DNA from: Chamaesiphon minutus PCC 6605
Lineage (GTDB): Bacteria; Cyanobacteriota; Cyanobacteriia; Cyanobacteriales; Chamaesiphonaceae
Direction: 5' to 3'
DNA: 64,000 nt
Assembly: GCF_000317145.1 (NCBI RefSeq)
Contig: NC_019697.1
Coordinates: 1,612,001 to 1,676,000, forward strand
In this document: positions 27,257 through 36,070 of the stretch, one piece after another
Layout: each line of letters begins with the position of its first letter
Position numbering within the stretch: position 1 is the stretch's first letter
Made by a program: the position numbers and the translations under genes
Notes under the pieces: model-generated
Told to the model about the DNA's origin: nothing
Databases searched by the model: none
The model's input: only the letters and a program-made list of their open reading frames with translations

Positions 27257-27511
27257 GTGGCTGTGTTCGATTCATCGGAATGGGCTGAACGGGGATTTTG
27301 TAAGCAGTGCGGCAGCCATTTGTTTTATCGATTGAAGGCACAGGATCGATATTTTATGCCTGTGGGTATTTTTGATGGTGTCGAGCAATTTGTTTTTGAC
27401 CATCAAATTTTTATAGACGAAAAACCTGAATATTATTGTTTTGCTAATCAAACGCAAAATATGACTGGAGCAGAAGTCTTTGCGATGTTTGCTCCTGCAA
27501 ATGATTCATAG
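27257..27511 (+). pseudogene. GFA/CENP-V family protein, 3' part split by IS
   Basis: This is the C-terminal half of the GFA gene begun at 25895. It contains GFCKQCGSHL, the final zinc ligands, and ends normally. A GTG directly at the IS border could allow weak translation, but half the metal site would be missing. Confidence 0.85.
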
Positions 27512-27520
27512 GAGAGAGTC

Positions 27521-27592
27521 ATGCGATCTGATGTGGAGATTATAACCAGAAGATTTCTGCTGCGTGATGCCAAGATTATCTACCACCACTAA
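27521..27592 (+). pseudogene. stub of a GNAT acetyltransferase gene
   Basis: A 23-codon frame behind AGGAGAGAG starts MRSDVEIITRRFLLRDA, closely resembling the start of the GNAT encoded at 35436 (MEIVTKRFLLRD). It then loses homology and stops. Only the ribosome site and the first strand of the enzyme remain. Confidence 0.55.
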
Positions 27593-27632
27593 ACTACAAC
27601 TGATATACCCATAAATTGAAGGAGATAGTTGG

Positions 27633-27800
27633 ATGAAAACACCATTTACTGGGGGTTGTATGTGTGGCGCAATCCGCTATGAATGTTCGGCAGAACCGAT
27701 CGCAATGGGGCTATGCCATTGTCAAGATTGTCAGCGAGCCACAGGGAGTGCTTTTGCTGCTGCGGTGATGTTACCTCGCAGTGCTGTCCTCGTTTCTTAG
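27633..27800 (+). pseudogene. truncated second GFA family gene
   Basis: The 55-residue frame behind AAGGAG reads MKTPFTGGCMCGAIRYE and LCHCQDCQRATGSAFA, the N-terminal zinc site of a GFA protein, then stops at 27798. Family members are usually about 130-150 residues, so the C-terminal two thirds are lost. It directly abuts the DUF6151 gene. Confidence 0.75.
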
Positions 27801-27804
27801 TAAC

Positions 27805-28431
27805 ATGAACATGTTAAAAATCACTCACCCACTCCGTTGTAATTGTGGCAAATTAACAGGCACACTAGATCGCACTAAAGACATCAATCGGTGTGTATGC
27901 TACTGTAACGATTGCCAAGCCTTTGCCCGTTTTCTAAAGCGAGAGGATGACATCCTCGATTGAGCTTTGCTCACGCTTCGCGAACGAGTTGGTGGGACTA
28001 GCATCATTCAGACTATTCCTAAACATGTAACTTTTCTCGAAGGCACTGAAAATCTAGCCTGCATCCGTCTCACTGAAAATGGTCTGCTGCGGTGGTATGC
28101 CGCTTGTTGCAATACTCCCATCGGGAACACTTCTCCCAATTTCAAACTGCCCTTCATTGGTTTAATCCACAATTGCTTGAGTGCAGAGCAAGCCTCGTTA
28201 GATGAAACATTTGGATCTGTACGAATGCACGTCAGTACTCAATCTGCGATTGGGGAACACAAGCCAAAATCGACGGGGTTCTTGGCAGGCACCTTGCGAG
28301 TGATGAGTATGGTTTTTCGATCGAGATTTGATGGCAGCTACAAGCAAAACCCCTTCTTCGATCCAGTAACTGGTGTTCCTATAGTTACCCCAAAAGTATT
28401 TAGTAGTCAGGAGTTGAAGGATGCTAGATGA
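27805..28431 (+). pseudogene. DUF6151 family protein with in-frame stop in inserted repeat
   Basis: Two frames in the same phase (27805-27963 and 27967-28431) together make one DUF6151-type zinc protein. The first part has LRCNCGKLTGTL and CVCYCNDCQAFARF, the second LLRWYAACCNTPIGNT and FIGLIHNC. Between DILD and VGGTSI lies a 27-base palindromic insert beginning TGAGCTTTGCTCACGC (27961-27987). It keeps phase but its first codon is a TGA stop. The gene is broken unless read through. Confidence 0.75.
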
Positions 28432-28498
28432 ATGCAATATTTGCAGTGATATCGGCGTGGTTATAATGGATTGAGATCGGTTATTACTAACAAAAATC

Positions 28499-28867
28499 AT
28501 GATTGACCATACAGGCATAAATGTTAGCAATTTTGAGAATAGTAAAGAGTTTTATACCAAGGCTTTAGCTCCGTTGGGTTATCAATTAAGCAAAGAATTT
28601 GGCGATGCTATTGCAGGTTTTGGGATCGAGGGAGAACTAGATTTCTGGATGATCCGGGGAGAAGTTAACACACCGAGAATTCATATTGCTTTTCGTGCTC
28701 AAACCCGCGAAATGGTTCAAGCATTCCATACAGCAGCTTTAGCAATCGGCGGTCGAGATAATGGTGCGCCAGGTTTACGTCCTCAATATCACTCCAATTA
28801 TTATGCTGCCTTTGTTTTAGATCCAGATGGACATAACATTGAGGCTGTTTGTCACATCCCGATTTAA
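28499..28867 (+). CDS. VOC family protein (glyoxalase-like)
   Basis: The 122-residue single-domain vicinal oxygen chelate protein opens with MIDHTGINV (metal His at residue 4), has HIAF in the middle strand and ends with DPDGHNIEAV (metal Glu). The fold serves glyoxalases, dioxygenases and drug-binding proteins such as those for fosfomycin or bleomycin, and the specific substrate is unclear. It is complete, unlike the two VOC fragments further on. Confidence 0.88.
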   Translation: MIDHTGINVSNFENSKEFYTKALAPLGYQLSKEFGDAIAGFGIEGELDFWMIRGEVNTPRIHIAFRAQTREMVQAFHTAALAIGGRDNGAPGLRPQYHSNYYAAFVLDPDGHNIEAVCHIPI

Positions 28868-28932
28868 TCCCACTCTCGCAAATTCATTACATTAGTGGGA
28901 CAAAATTACTAGCAAAATAGCAAAATATCGCC

Positions 28933-29376
28933 ATGAAAATTGTTAATATCGGGCAGGATGATTTTAATGAGTGGCTAGATCTGGCAGTAAAACTTTGGCC
29001 GGATTATTCATCGATCGAAATGCAAGTCATTCTAACTGAAATTTTAGATTCCGATCGTGAGGTAGCATTTCTCGTTCGCGACGAGCTTGGCAAAGCAATC
29101 GCATTTATGAATCTTTCGCTGCGATATGAATACGTTCCAGAGGCAACACGGAGTCCCGTAGGTTATATTGAAGGCATCTACGTCAAAGATGAATATCGCC
29201 ACCAAGGTGTAGGCAAGGCACTGGTTAATTATGCCGAGCAATGGGCATTGGCGCAGGGGTGTATCGAACTTGCCTCGGATGCGTTAGTTGACAACACGGC
29301 AAGTCATGAGTTTCATTCCAAGACTGGATTCCGAGAAGCGGAACGCACCGTGTTTTTTATTAAACAGCTCAAATGA
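28933..29376 (+). CDS. aminoglycoside 6'-N-acetyltransferase-like GNAT
   Basis: The 147-residue GNAT shows the pattern of the AAC(6')-I group: WLDLAVKLWP near the N-terminus, SPVGYIEGIYVK at about residues 75-86, EYRHQGVGKALV as the acetyl-CoA loop, then ELASDALVDN and the HSKTGFREAERTVFF ending. Enzymes of this group acetylate the 6'-amine of aminoglycosides. Environmental homologues may have other substrates. It is separated by about 65 bp from the VOC gene before it. Confidence 0.85.
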   Translation: MKIVNIGQDDFNEWLDLAVKLWPDYSSIEMQVILTEILDSDREVAFLVRDELGKAIAFMNLSLRYEYVPEATRSPVGYIEGIYVKDEYRHQGVGKALVNYAEQWALAQGCIELASDALVDNTASHEFHSKTGFREAERTVFFIKQLK

Positions 29377-29412
29377 ATGAGCGAAGACACAGATACTTAG
29401 ATTGGCGATTTC

Positions 29413-29898
29413 ATGACGGCAACTCTTCACCTCTTACATGGTTTTACAGGAGCAGGTAAAACAACTTTTGCTCGAAAACTCGAACGCGAACTTTCCGCGC
29501 TACGATTTACCCCTGATGAATGGATCGTCCAACTTTATGGGCACAACCCGCCAGAGGAAAACTTTTTAGAATATTACAATCGCGTGACGGATTTAATCTG
29601 GCAATTGACAATGCAAGTCTTACAATCGGATCGAGATGTTATCTTAGATTTTGGCTTTTGGAGTCGCTCCGCTCGCGATGAAGCACGTTCAAAAGCTCAA
29701 GTAGCAGGTGCTAATGTCAAACTCTATTCGATCTCATGCTCTGAAGAAATTATGCACAAACGAGTACTCAAACGTAGTGCCCAATTACCCACAGGTGCCT
29801 TGCTAATTGATGAAAATGCAATTGAACTATTTAAAGCAAGTTTTGAATCACTAGATGAAGATGAGTCGCATACCATCGTTCATTCCGATGCTCGATAA
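29413..29898 (+). CDS. P-loop kinase-like ATP-binding protein
   Basis: The 161-residue protein has a Walker A GFTGAGKTTFA at residues 10-20 and VILDFGFWSRSARDEA as a Walker B-like strand, with an Arg-rich lid (HKRVLKRS). This is the small-molecule or zeta-toxin-like kinase layout, also used by chloramphenicol phosphotransferases. No antitoxin accompanies it. A role in phosphorylating a small molecule is inferred from fold and neighbours. Confidence 0.8.
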   Translation: MTATLHLLHGFTGAGKTTFARKLERELSALRFTPDEWIVQLYGHNPPEENFLEYYNRVTDLIWQLTMQVLQSDRDVILDFGFWSRSARDEARSKAQVAGANVKLYSISCSEEIMHKRVLKRSAQLPTGALLIDENAIELFKASFESLDEDESHTIVHSDAR

Positions 29899-29913
29899 GT
29901 AAAGGACACGCGC

Positions 29914-30828
29914 ATGAGATTACCAACAACATCCGCAAAAACGCTCGATTACCGTCAAGCAAATGCTTCAGATCCATTCGTGCCAAATCCGGCTGTTCTA
30001 GCTAGCTCCGGCTGGGATAGTCTCCATGTCGAACTCCATCATCAACCCCAGTTTGAGGTTGCCGAACATCAACATACGATGCACGTTATCGCTTGTGGGT
30101 TGCCAACTTCACTATCTGCTAGTGAATTTTCCATCGGCGATCGCTGGTTGGCTGGCAAGCGGGAAACAGAGCGGCGACAATTGGGCGATATTGCCATTAT
30201 TCCCGCCGGAATCGCCCATCGCTGCAATTGGAATACCACTGTGCAGTTTGGCATTTTAGCCATCGAACCCACACTACTTCAACATATCGGTCAAGACTGG
30301 ATAAATACCGATAAAATCGAGCTAAGACCTCAGTTTATGAGCGAACGAGACGATCTAATTCAAAGCATGTTTGTTACTTTGAGTGCGGAAGCAGCAACGG
30401 GTGGAATCGGCAGCCATTTACTCATAGATAGCCTCAGAACGACGTTAGCAATTCATTTACTTCGCAACTATTGTACGACATTACCAAGGCTTTCGAGCTA
30501 TGCTGATGGGCTATCTGCTGCCAAATTAGTGTTGGTAAAGGATTATATTAATACACATCTAGATCTAGATTTGAAACTAACTGAGTTGAGTGCAATCGCC
30601 CAAATTAGCCCGTATCATTTCTTACGTTTATTTAAGAAAAATGTGGGAATCACACCACATCAATACATTTTACAGCAGCGGATCGATCGAGCAAAATACC
30701 TATTGCAATCCACCACTCTAGATATTTCCGAGATTGCATTCAGGGTGGGCTTTTGCGATTCCAGTCATCTCACTCGATGTTTTAAAAGCATCCTGGGCAA
30801 GACACCTAGTCAATGGCGACAACTCTAA
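29914..30828 (+). CDS. AraC family transcriptional regulator
   Basis: The 304-residue regulator has an N-terminal cupin-like sensing domain (HQHTMHVIA, then GDIAIIPAGIAHR) and a C-terminal pair of helix-turn-helix units (TELSAIAQISPYHFLRLFKK and ISEIAFRVGFCDSSHLTRCFK, ending TPSQWRQL). It lies 16 bp after the kinase gene and before the MAPEG gene. It may control either, but no operator is evident. Confidence 0.9.
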   Translation: MRLPTTSAKTLDYRQANASDPFVPNPAVLASSGWDSLHVELHHQPQFEVAEHQHTMHVIACGLPTSLSASEFSIGDRWLAGKRETERRQLGDIAIIPAGIAHRCNWNTTVQFGILAIEPTLLQHIGQDWINTDKIELRPQFMSERDDLIQSMFVTLSAEAATGGIGSHLLIDSLRTTLAIHLLRNYCTTLPRLSSYADGLSAAKLVLVKDYINTHLDLDLKLTELSAIAQISPYHFLRLFKKNVGITPHQYILQQRIDRAKYLLQSTTLDISEIAFRVGFCDSSHLTRCFKSILGKTPSQWRQL

Positions 30829-30920
30829 GCGTAAGAATATCCCAAAACTAAGCAACTTTTTTCTAGCGTACTGACTTGCGATTTTTTTAAACTATCGATA
30901 GTTGTTTCGCTTTACTAAAG

Positions 30921-31349
30921 ATGCCATATATTCAAGCAATGACGATTCCGCTTTGGGGATTAGTGGTTTTTATCGGCTGGACGATCGCCATCGTCTGTCT
31001 CCTGCTAACAGTTAGAATTCGACACTTAGCAGCGGGTGGTGCGGCGCAAGATTTCGGCACCCCTCAAAATGAAAAAAATTTATTCTGGCGACTATATCGA
31101 GTTCAATCTAACTTGGTTGAAAATTTGCCGTTGTATTTAGGGGTAGTGTTCTTGTTGACGGTGCGAGGGATTTCTGGAACGGCGATTGATGCTCTAGTTA
31201 TTGCATACATTTTGTTTCGGTTAATCCACTCAGCGATCCATATTGCGGGATTGAATCCAATGTCTAGAGTAATATTTTTAGTGAGTCAGTTCGTTTGTCT
31301 AATTGCATTAACACAGCACTTGGCAAGTTACGATCGAAGAAAAATATGA
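30921..31349 (+). CDS. MAPEG family membrane protein, C-terminus replaced by IS
   Basis: The protein has four hydrophobic helices with the MAPEG pattern, including R-x-QSNLVENLPLYLG, where Asn/Glu line the glutathione site in relatives. The family includes glutathione-dependent enzymes and small detoxification proteins. The current last residues (after IALT) are encoded by the inverted repeat of an IS inserted at 31314. Removing the IS and one TTAACA restores the ending LTTLAII followed by TAG at 32303. Only about five residues are altered, so the protein may still work. Confidence 0.85.
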   Translation: MPYIQAMTIPLWGLVVFIGWTIAIVCLLLTVRIRHLAAGGAAQDFGTPQNEKNLFWRLYRVQSNLVENLPLYLGVVFLLTVRGISGTAIDALVIAYILFRLIHSAIHIAGLNPMSRVIFLVSQFVCLIALTQHLASYDRRKI

Positions 31350-31357
31350 TTGCAGAA

Positions 31358-32220
31358 TTAAGCAGGCATCAGCACCTCCAAAACTTGCTCGCAGCTACGG
31401 TTTTGGCAAAATAGACCTTTTACCAGATGCAGCATTTGGAGGTAGGCTTCACGAGTCAAACTATAAAGTTGCTGTCCGATCGTTTGCTGATTATGAGCAA
31501 ACATAAATCGTTCAGATTTTTGACCTTGACAGGGTAAAGATTGAAGTAACGACTGTCTTGTCGCGCTTTTTACGGCGGGAGACCCGCCGAGCGCGCGCCG
31601 CTGCGATATGCAACTAAGACAGAAGTGGCGTTTAACCGCTTCCTCGTTACGCACCTGAGCCGACTCAAAGCCCGTCACCTGCGCGGGCCTACTCATGAAA
31701 GATCTCGATCGTCCAACGATAACTCCAAGTCTGAATAACTCTCCCGCTCTCCCAATGCAAAGCATCAGTTAATAAAAACCTTGGTTCATCACTTAAATCC
31801 TCCCGTTCGTGAACACCGATTGACATAATCATAACTGCGCTTGACTCCATAGATTTCTAATCCGTATTCATGATGGGATAATGTCCAATCTAAGCTGATT
31901 ATTTCTCTCCCTACTCCTCGGTGCTTTTGCCCTACTATTTGTCGATGCTGTGTCATTAATTTTTCACTACTCCATCCCGCCTCAAAGACAGCGGAGTGCA
32001 TCGCTCTTCTGGTTGCACCTTCTGTTTGGGGGTAAACCTGTTGGGCGTAAATTCCTTGTAGTGTCTTATTTTCACTTAATATCAATCCACTCACATATCG
32101 ACTGATATGCTCGAATCCCTCGGCGCGGAAGAATACCTCTCGGTACGCACTCAGTTGTTTAGCGATAGTTTGGGGTACTCCGACCAATGGAATCATCGCA
32201 CTGCTCCTGGTGTTTGCCAC
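31358..32220 (-). pseudogene. degraded DDE transposase
   Basis: The N-terminal 140 residues (GVPQTIAKQLSAYREVFFRA, then GWSSEKLM and SLDWTLSHHEYG) and a C-terminal piece ending EQVLEVLMPA are recognisable as an IS701/IS4-like transposase. They are in separate frames, the catalytic core between them is missing and a GC-rich hairpin repeat is inserted. It is inactive. Confidence 0.75.
31553..31605. repeat. in-gene hairpin repeat, copy 2
   Basis: The stem CGGCGGG / CCCGCCG (31573-31579, 31583-31589) has an AGA loop and the same outer words CTGTCTTGTCGC and GCGCCGCTG as the copy in the recombinase at 4222-4277. The stem sequence differs but pairs perfectly. Confidence 0.7.
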
Positions 32221-32357
32221 TTGAGGATTACTCTATTTTCCCTCGGTTTCTTTTTCTTCGATCGTAACTTGCCAAGTGCTGTTAACAACCTTAGCAATTA
32301 TCTAGTATAGAGCGCAATTATGAGTTAAAACTCAGCACACTGACAAGGAGCTTTGAG

Positions 32358-33107
32358 ATGAATCGTTTACAAGGAAAGCGGCTACTAATTACGGGTGGTA
32401 CGACAGGAATTGGATTGGAAACAGCCAAGCAATTTTTGTTAGAAGGTGCGCGGGTGGTTATTACTGGACAGAATCCAGATACATTAGCTCAAGCCCAGCA
32501 AGAACTGGGTAAAGAGGTAATTGTTATCGAGAGCGATGCAGGTCGAGTTGACGAACAACAGCGATTAGTAGCAAAAATCGAACGAGTTTTTGGTCAGATT
32601 GATGGTGTATCTATTAATGCTGGAATTGCTATTTTTCAACCGATCGAGCAGTGGGATGAAGCAGCATTCGATCGCCAAATTGCAGTTAACTTCAAAGGCC
32701 CCTATTTTCTGATTCAAAGCTTATTACCAATTTTGGCAAATCCCACATCGATCGTTCTAAATACTTCAATTAATGCTCATATTGGGATGCCCAACTCTAG
32801 CGTCTATAGTGCGAGTAAGGCGGCAATGATTTCACTCGCAAAAACTTTGTCTGGCGAACTAATCGAGCGCGGGATTCGGGTTAACGCAGTCAGTCCAGGG
32901 CCGATAGCTACACCAATACTCGGCAAGTCCGGTTTGCCAGCAGAGGCGATCCTTCAGGTTGCCGAGATGCTTCGCGCTCAGATCCCATTAAAACGGTTTG
33001 GCGATCCGATCGAAATAGCCAAGGCAGTGGTGTTCCTTATCTCTGACGAATCATCTTTCATGCTGGGTAGCGAGATGATTATTGATGGGGGTACGAGCAC
33101 TTTATAG
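32358..33107 (+). CDS. SDR family oxidoreductase
   Basis: The 249-residue classical short-chain dehydrogenase has the cofactor loop GGTTGIG at residues 13-19, NAG at about 88-90, catalytic Ser in NTSINA, Y-x3-K in YSASKAA, and the C-terminal IDGG. Residues after strand 2 (GQNPDT) suggest NADPH use. The substrate is unknown. It has its own short promoter gap after the IS and is not tightly linked to the next gene. Confidence 0.92.
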   Translation: MNRLQGKRLLITGGTTGIGLETAKQFLLEGARVVITGQNPDTLAQAQQELGKEVIVIESDAGRVDEQQRLVAKIERVFGQIDGVSINAGIAIFQPIEQWDEAAFDRQIAVNFKGPYFLIQSLLPILANPTSIVLNTSINAHIGMPNSSVYSASKAAMISLAKTLSGELIERGIRVNAVSPGPIATPILGKSGLPAEAILQVAEMLRAQIPLKRFGDPIEIAKAVVFLISDESSFMLGSEMIIDGGTSTL

Positions 33108-33169
33108 AGACACTGGATACAAGCGATCGATTAAAATCAAAATGTGGCTAAGATAAATATTCTTGGCAG

Positions 33170-34099
33170 ATGGTAAAGAAGATGACCAAAAATATAAAAT
33201 CACAACAAGAAGTACTGGAGTTAGCTAATCAGAACGGTTTGACCATCCAAGAAAATTCACTTGAGTTTAATGAATCTGGTCTTGACTTTCAAGTCGTGTT
33301 GGCAACGGACACTAAGGGAGAACGCTGGATTTTACGTATTCCTCGGCGGGAGGATGTTCTGCTATCGGTAGACAAGGAAAAACGAACGCTGGAAACGATC
33401 GCGCCGCTGCTGAGTGTGGAAGTGCCACGATGGACTATTTGCACAGATGAACTGATTGCTTATCGAGCATTAAATGGTGTGCCAGCAGGCACGATCGATT
33501 CAGTAGCAAAAGCCTATGTATGGGAAATTGATGTGGCGAATGTGCCCGATCGATTCCATACATCACTAGCTAAGGGAATGGCTTCTCTGCATCAGATTAG
33601 TGTTGAGAAAGTACGCGCAGCGGGTCTTCCGGTTAAGACTGCCGAAGAAGTACGTGCCCAGATGAGGCAGAGAATGGATGCAGTCAGGGGCGAGTTTGGC
33701 GTTGGTCGGGCGTTATGGGAGCGATGGCAACACTGGCTTCAAAGTGATGAAATTTGGATGAAAGAAACAGTATTAACCCACGGTGATTTACATGCTGGGC
33801 ATATTCTGATTGATGCCCAGGCTCAAGTGACCGGATTTATCGACTGGACGGAAGCATCTGTCACCGACCCAGCGAGGGATTTTATCGCCCATTACCGCAT
33901 GTTTGGTCGAGCAGCTCTCGATAAGCTGATTTCGGCATACGCGGAGGCTGGTGGGCGTACTTGGCCGAGGATGGCAGAACATGTAATCGAACTGAATGCT
34001 GCTTTTGCGATTGACATTGCGGAATTTGCGCTCAAGTCGGGTTTGGATGAGTACAAACAAATGGCTAGGCAGTCGCTTTGCACGAGCGAATCGAATTAG
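33170..34099 (+). CDS. mph: macrolide 2'-phosphotransferase-like kinase
   Basis: The 309-residue aminoglycoside-phosphotransferase-fold kinase resembles the Mph family: FNESGLDFQVV and ERWILRIPRR near the N-terminus, SVEVPRW, AYRALNGVPAGT, then the catalytic THGDLHAGHIL and the metal-binding FIDWTEASVTDPARDF. Mph enzymes inactivate macrolides by phosphorylating the desosamine 2'-hydroxyl using GTP. ATG at 33170 or 33182. It is followed 9 bp later by an AAC(3)-like gene, so the two may be co-expressed. Confidence 0.88.
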   Translation: MVKKMTKNIKSQQEVLELANQNGLTIQENSLEFNESGLDFQVVLATDTKGERWILRIPRREDVLLSVDKEKRTLETIAPLLSVEVPRWTICTDELIAYRALNGVPAGTIDSVAKAYVWEIDVANVPDRFHTSLAKGMASLHQISVEKVRAAGLPVKTAEEVRAQMRQRMDAVRGEFGVGRALWERWQHWLQSDEIWMKETVLTHGDLHAGHILIDAQAQVTGFIDWTEASVTDPARDFIAHYRMFGRAALDKLISAYAEAGGRTWPRMAEHVIELNAAFAIDIAEFALKSGLDEYKQMARQSLCTSESN

Positions 34100-34108
34100 G
34101 AGATACCA

Positions 34109-34579
34109 ATGAACTCAACCATTCAACAGCTTATGCCAGCGGACATTGCATTAATGTCGGCTCTTTTGACAACCTTTGGTGAGGCGTTCGATGAGGTGGA
34201 AACCTATAGCGGTCGTCGTCCTAGCGAGGACTACCTGCGTCAACTGCTCAAAAGCGACTACTTTATTGCGATCGCGGCATTGAAAGCAGGTGAGGTCGTT
34301 GGTGGACTCACAGCCTACGAGCTGAAAAAGTTCGAGCAGGAGCGCAGTGAGATTTACATCTACGATTTGGCAGTTGCCGCAGCACACCGACGGGAGGGCA
34401 TTGCAACGGCATTAATTCAGAAGCTGAAGGAAGTAGCAGCAGAACGTGGAGCTTATGTTATTTTCGTCCAGGCAGATCTCGATGACGATCCAGCCATCGA
34501 ACTTTATACCAAGCTGGGAATTCGCGAAGACGTGTTGCACTTTGACATTGCAGTCAATCGTGGTAATCACATTGCATAA
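34109..34579 (+). CDS. aac(3)-I: aminoglycoside 3-N-acetyltransferase, AAC(3)-I type
   Basis: The 156-residue GNAT is very like AAC(3)-I enzymes: [20 protein letters not shown] at about residues 23-42, [20 protein letters not shown], the acetyl-CoA loop [14 protein letters not shown], then [21 protein letters not shown] and REDVLHFDI. All conserved blocks are present and the length is normal. AAC(3)-I acetylates gentamicin-class drugs. Similarity by eye looks high enough to suggest the same chemistry, but activity is not proven. Confidence 0.9.
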   Translation: MNSTIQQLMPADIALMSALLTTFGEAFDEVETYSGRRPSEDYLRQLLKSDYFIAIAALKAGEVVGGLTAYELKKFEQERSEIYIYDLAVAAAHRREGIATALIQKLKEVAAERGAYVIFVQADLDDDPAIELYTKLGIREDVLHFDIAVNRGNHIA

Positions 34580-34680
34580 AAACCTGCGGGCGAGTATATT
34601 GCGTGCTTGGCTAATTAAGTAAATTTGACAAGTGATAGGTCACGAAAAAATATCCCATTCTGCACTTTTTTTGCGAGAAA

Positions 34681-35136
34681 ATGGCATCAGGTAAGACAAC
34701 GTTGTCAAAAAAACTGGCCTCAGATCGTAATGCTATTCTTATCAGCGAAGATATCTGGTTGTCGAAGTTATACCCAAAAGAGATTAGTAATTTTGATGAT
34801 TATTTGAGATATTCGTCACGCTTAAAGCCTATAGTTTCACAGCATGTACAAGATATCCTTGGACAGGGTATATCTGTTATTCGAGATTTTCCAGGCAATG
34901 TTTCTTCTCGGCGACAGTGGTTTCGCTCAATATTTGAAGCAAGCAAGGTCAATCATATGCTTCATTACATTGTTGCGCCTGACTCACTATGCAAAGCGCA
35001 ATTGCGTAAACGAAACGCTGAACAGCCGGAAGGTTCAATGATTATGTCTGAGGCAGAATTTGACTATATCACTGGATATTTTCAACCACCAACCGATGAA
35101 GAAGACTTTAACATTACTAGATATGAATCTAGTTAA
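34681..35136 (+). CDS. P-loop kinase-like protein, start uncertain, possibly decayed
   Basis: From ATG 34681 the protein begins inside its own P-loop (MASGKTT). The true family start would include the preceding in-frame HFFCEK (34663-34680), but no ATG, GTG or TTG lies between the stop at 34636 and 34681. The first Gly of the Walker A is replaced by Glu. A run of seven A at 34644-34650 just upstream may be a frameshift. The rest (DIWLSKLYP, VIRDFPGN, LRKRNAEQPEG) fits a small-molecule kinase like the gene at 29413. It is probably inactive or recently broken. Confidence 0.6.
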   Translation: MASGKTTLSKKLASDRNAILISEDIWLSKLYPKEISNFDDYLRYSSRLKPIVSQHVQDILGQGISVIRDFPGNVSSRRQWFRSIFEASKVNHMLHYIVAPDSLCKAQLRKRNAEQPEGSMIMSEAEFDYITGYFQPPTDEEDFNITRYESS

Positions 35137-35192
35137 TTGTGTTGAGTCATAATTATCGATCGAATGCAGTTTATCTTTCATGTAAAAACCCG

Positions 35193-35354
35193 ATGAAAAT
35201 CACCGTTTCTGCACTTTCACTCAATGTTGAGGATGTCAAGGCATCCGCTAATTTTGTCAAGCAATATTTCGGCTTTAGTGAAGAAATGTCAACCGAAGGT
35301 TTAGTGCCACTCTCTAGACCAGATGTTGGTTTTAACCTTATTCCTGAAAACTGA
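35193..35354 (+). pseudogene. N-terminal fragment of VOC protein
   Basis: The 53-residue frame, MKITVSALSLNVEDVKAS then FGFSEEM and VGFNLIPEN, matches the first half of a VOC-fold protein and stops where the second beta module should begin. No continuation is found in any frame directly after it. Confidence 0.65.
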
Positions 35355-35435
35355 ACTGTACACTTTTAAACCGATGCACGTGCGCGGACATCGAGCTGAT
35401 AGTCTACTGGTAGCGATCGATCTGTAACTTTGACT

Positions 35436-35990
35436 ATGGAAATTGTCACCAAGAGATTTTTATTGCGGGACTTTATCGACTCAGATCGCGTTCCATTTTT
35501 GGAGTACCAAGCCGATCCGCGCAACCTAACCTTTTATACTCCAGCCGAGTCTAGCCCAGATCGATCGGCATATTTATTCGAGCTATTTCAGGCTTGGGCT
35601 AGCGAAAATCCCCGTCGCAATTATCAACTGGCAATCGTCCCACAGCAAGCACCTCAGACACTACTGGGCTGCTGCGGCTTGCGGGAATTATCAGGTAAAT
35701 CTGGAGAGATGGAACTAGGAATCGAACTCGCACCGAACTATTGGGGACGTTATGGTTATGCAATTGAAGTCGGACGTTCGCTGCTCGATTATGGGTTTAG
35801 GGAACTCAATCTAGCTGCGATCTCTGGCTCGACTATTAGCGCGAACGTGCGCGTCGAAAGGTTGGCAGCGTGGTTCGGGGCAGAGGTGGTGGCGATCGAT
35901 CCAGGCTCGGCGTGGATGTCAGCCAGAGGGTGGAGTGAGGTGACTTGGCGGATATCGAGAGCGCGATGGGAGAGTCGTGTGGCTGTCTGA
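35436..35990 (+). CDS. GNAT acetyltransferase (RimJ/RimL type)
   Basis: The protein of about 184 residues (ATG 35436, with an in-frame TTG two codons earlier) opens MEIVTKRFLLRDFIDSD, has LLGCCGLREL and MELGIELAPNYWGRYGYAIEV as the cofactor-binding stretch, and NVRVERLAAWFGAE near the end. It is complete. A stub with nearly the same N-terminus lies at 27521, so the island held at least two related copies. The target is unknown. Confidence 0.85.
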   Translation: MEIVTKRFLLRDFIDSDRVPFLEYQADPRNLTFYTPAESSPDRSAYLFELFQAWASENPRRNYQLAIVPQQAPQTLLGCCGLRELSGKSGEMELGIELAPNYWGRYGYAIEVGRSLLDYGFRELNLAAISGSTISANVRVERLAAWFGAEVVAIDPGSAWMSARGWSEVTWRISRARWESRVAV

Positions 35991-36070
35991 CATCTACGTT
36001 TAATCCTTTTGGTAGAGGATCATCCTGTTGGGCGAGTTGTAAGCTAATCGAACAGACCGATACTGCTGAC

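Larger units (their letters stand above)
31314..32281 (-). mobile_element. deleted insertion sequence with 31-bp inverted repeats
   Basis: The 968-bp element has perfect 31-bp terminal repeats (31314-31344 and 32251-32281, beginning CAGCACTTGG) and a 6-bp duplication TTAACA (31308-31313 and 32282-32287). The transposase is broken and lacks its centre, so the copy must have been moved before decay or in trans. A hairpin repeat sits inside it at about 31553-31605. Confidence 0.92.

Noticed and set aside
27961-27963. Programmed stop read-through in the DUF6151 gene as the preferred explanation
   Set aside because: The stop lies inside a dispersed repeat known here to disrupt other genes, so decay is more likely; kept only as a possibility.
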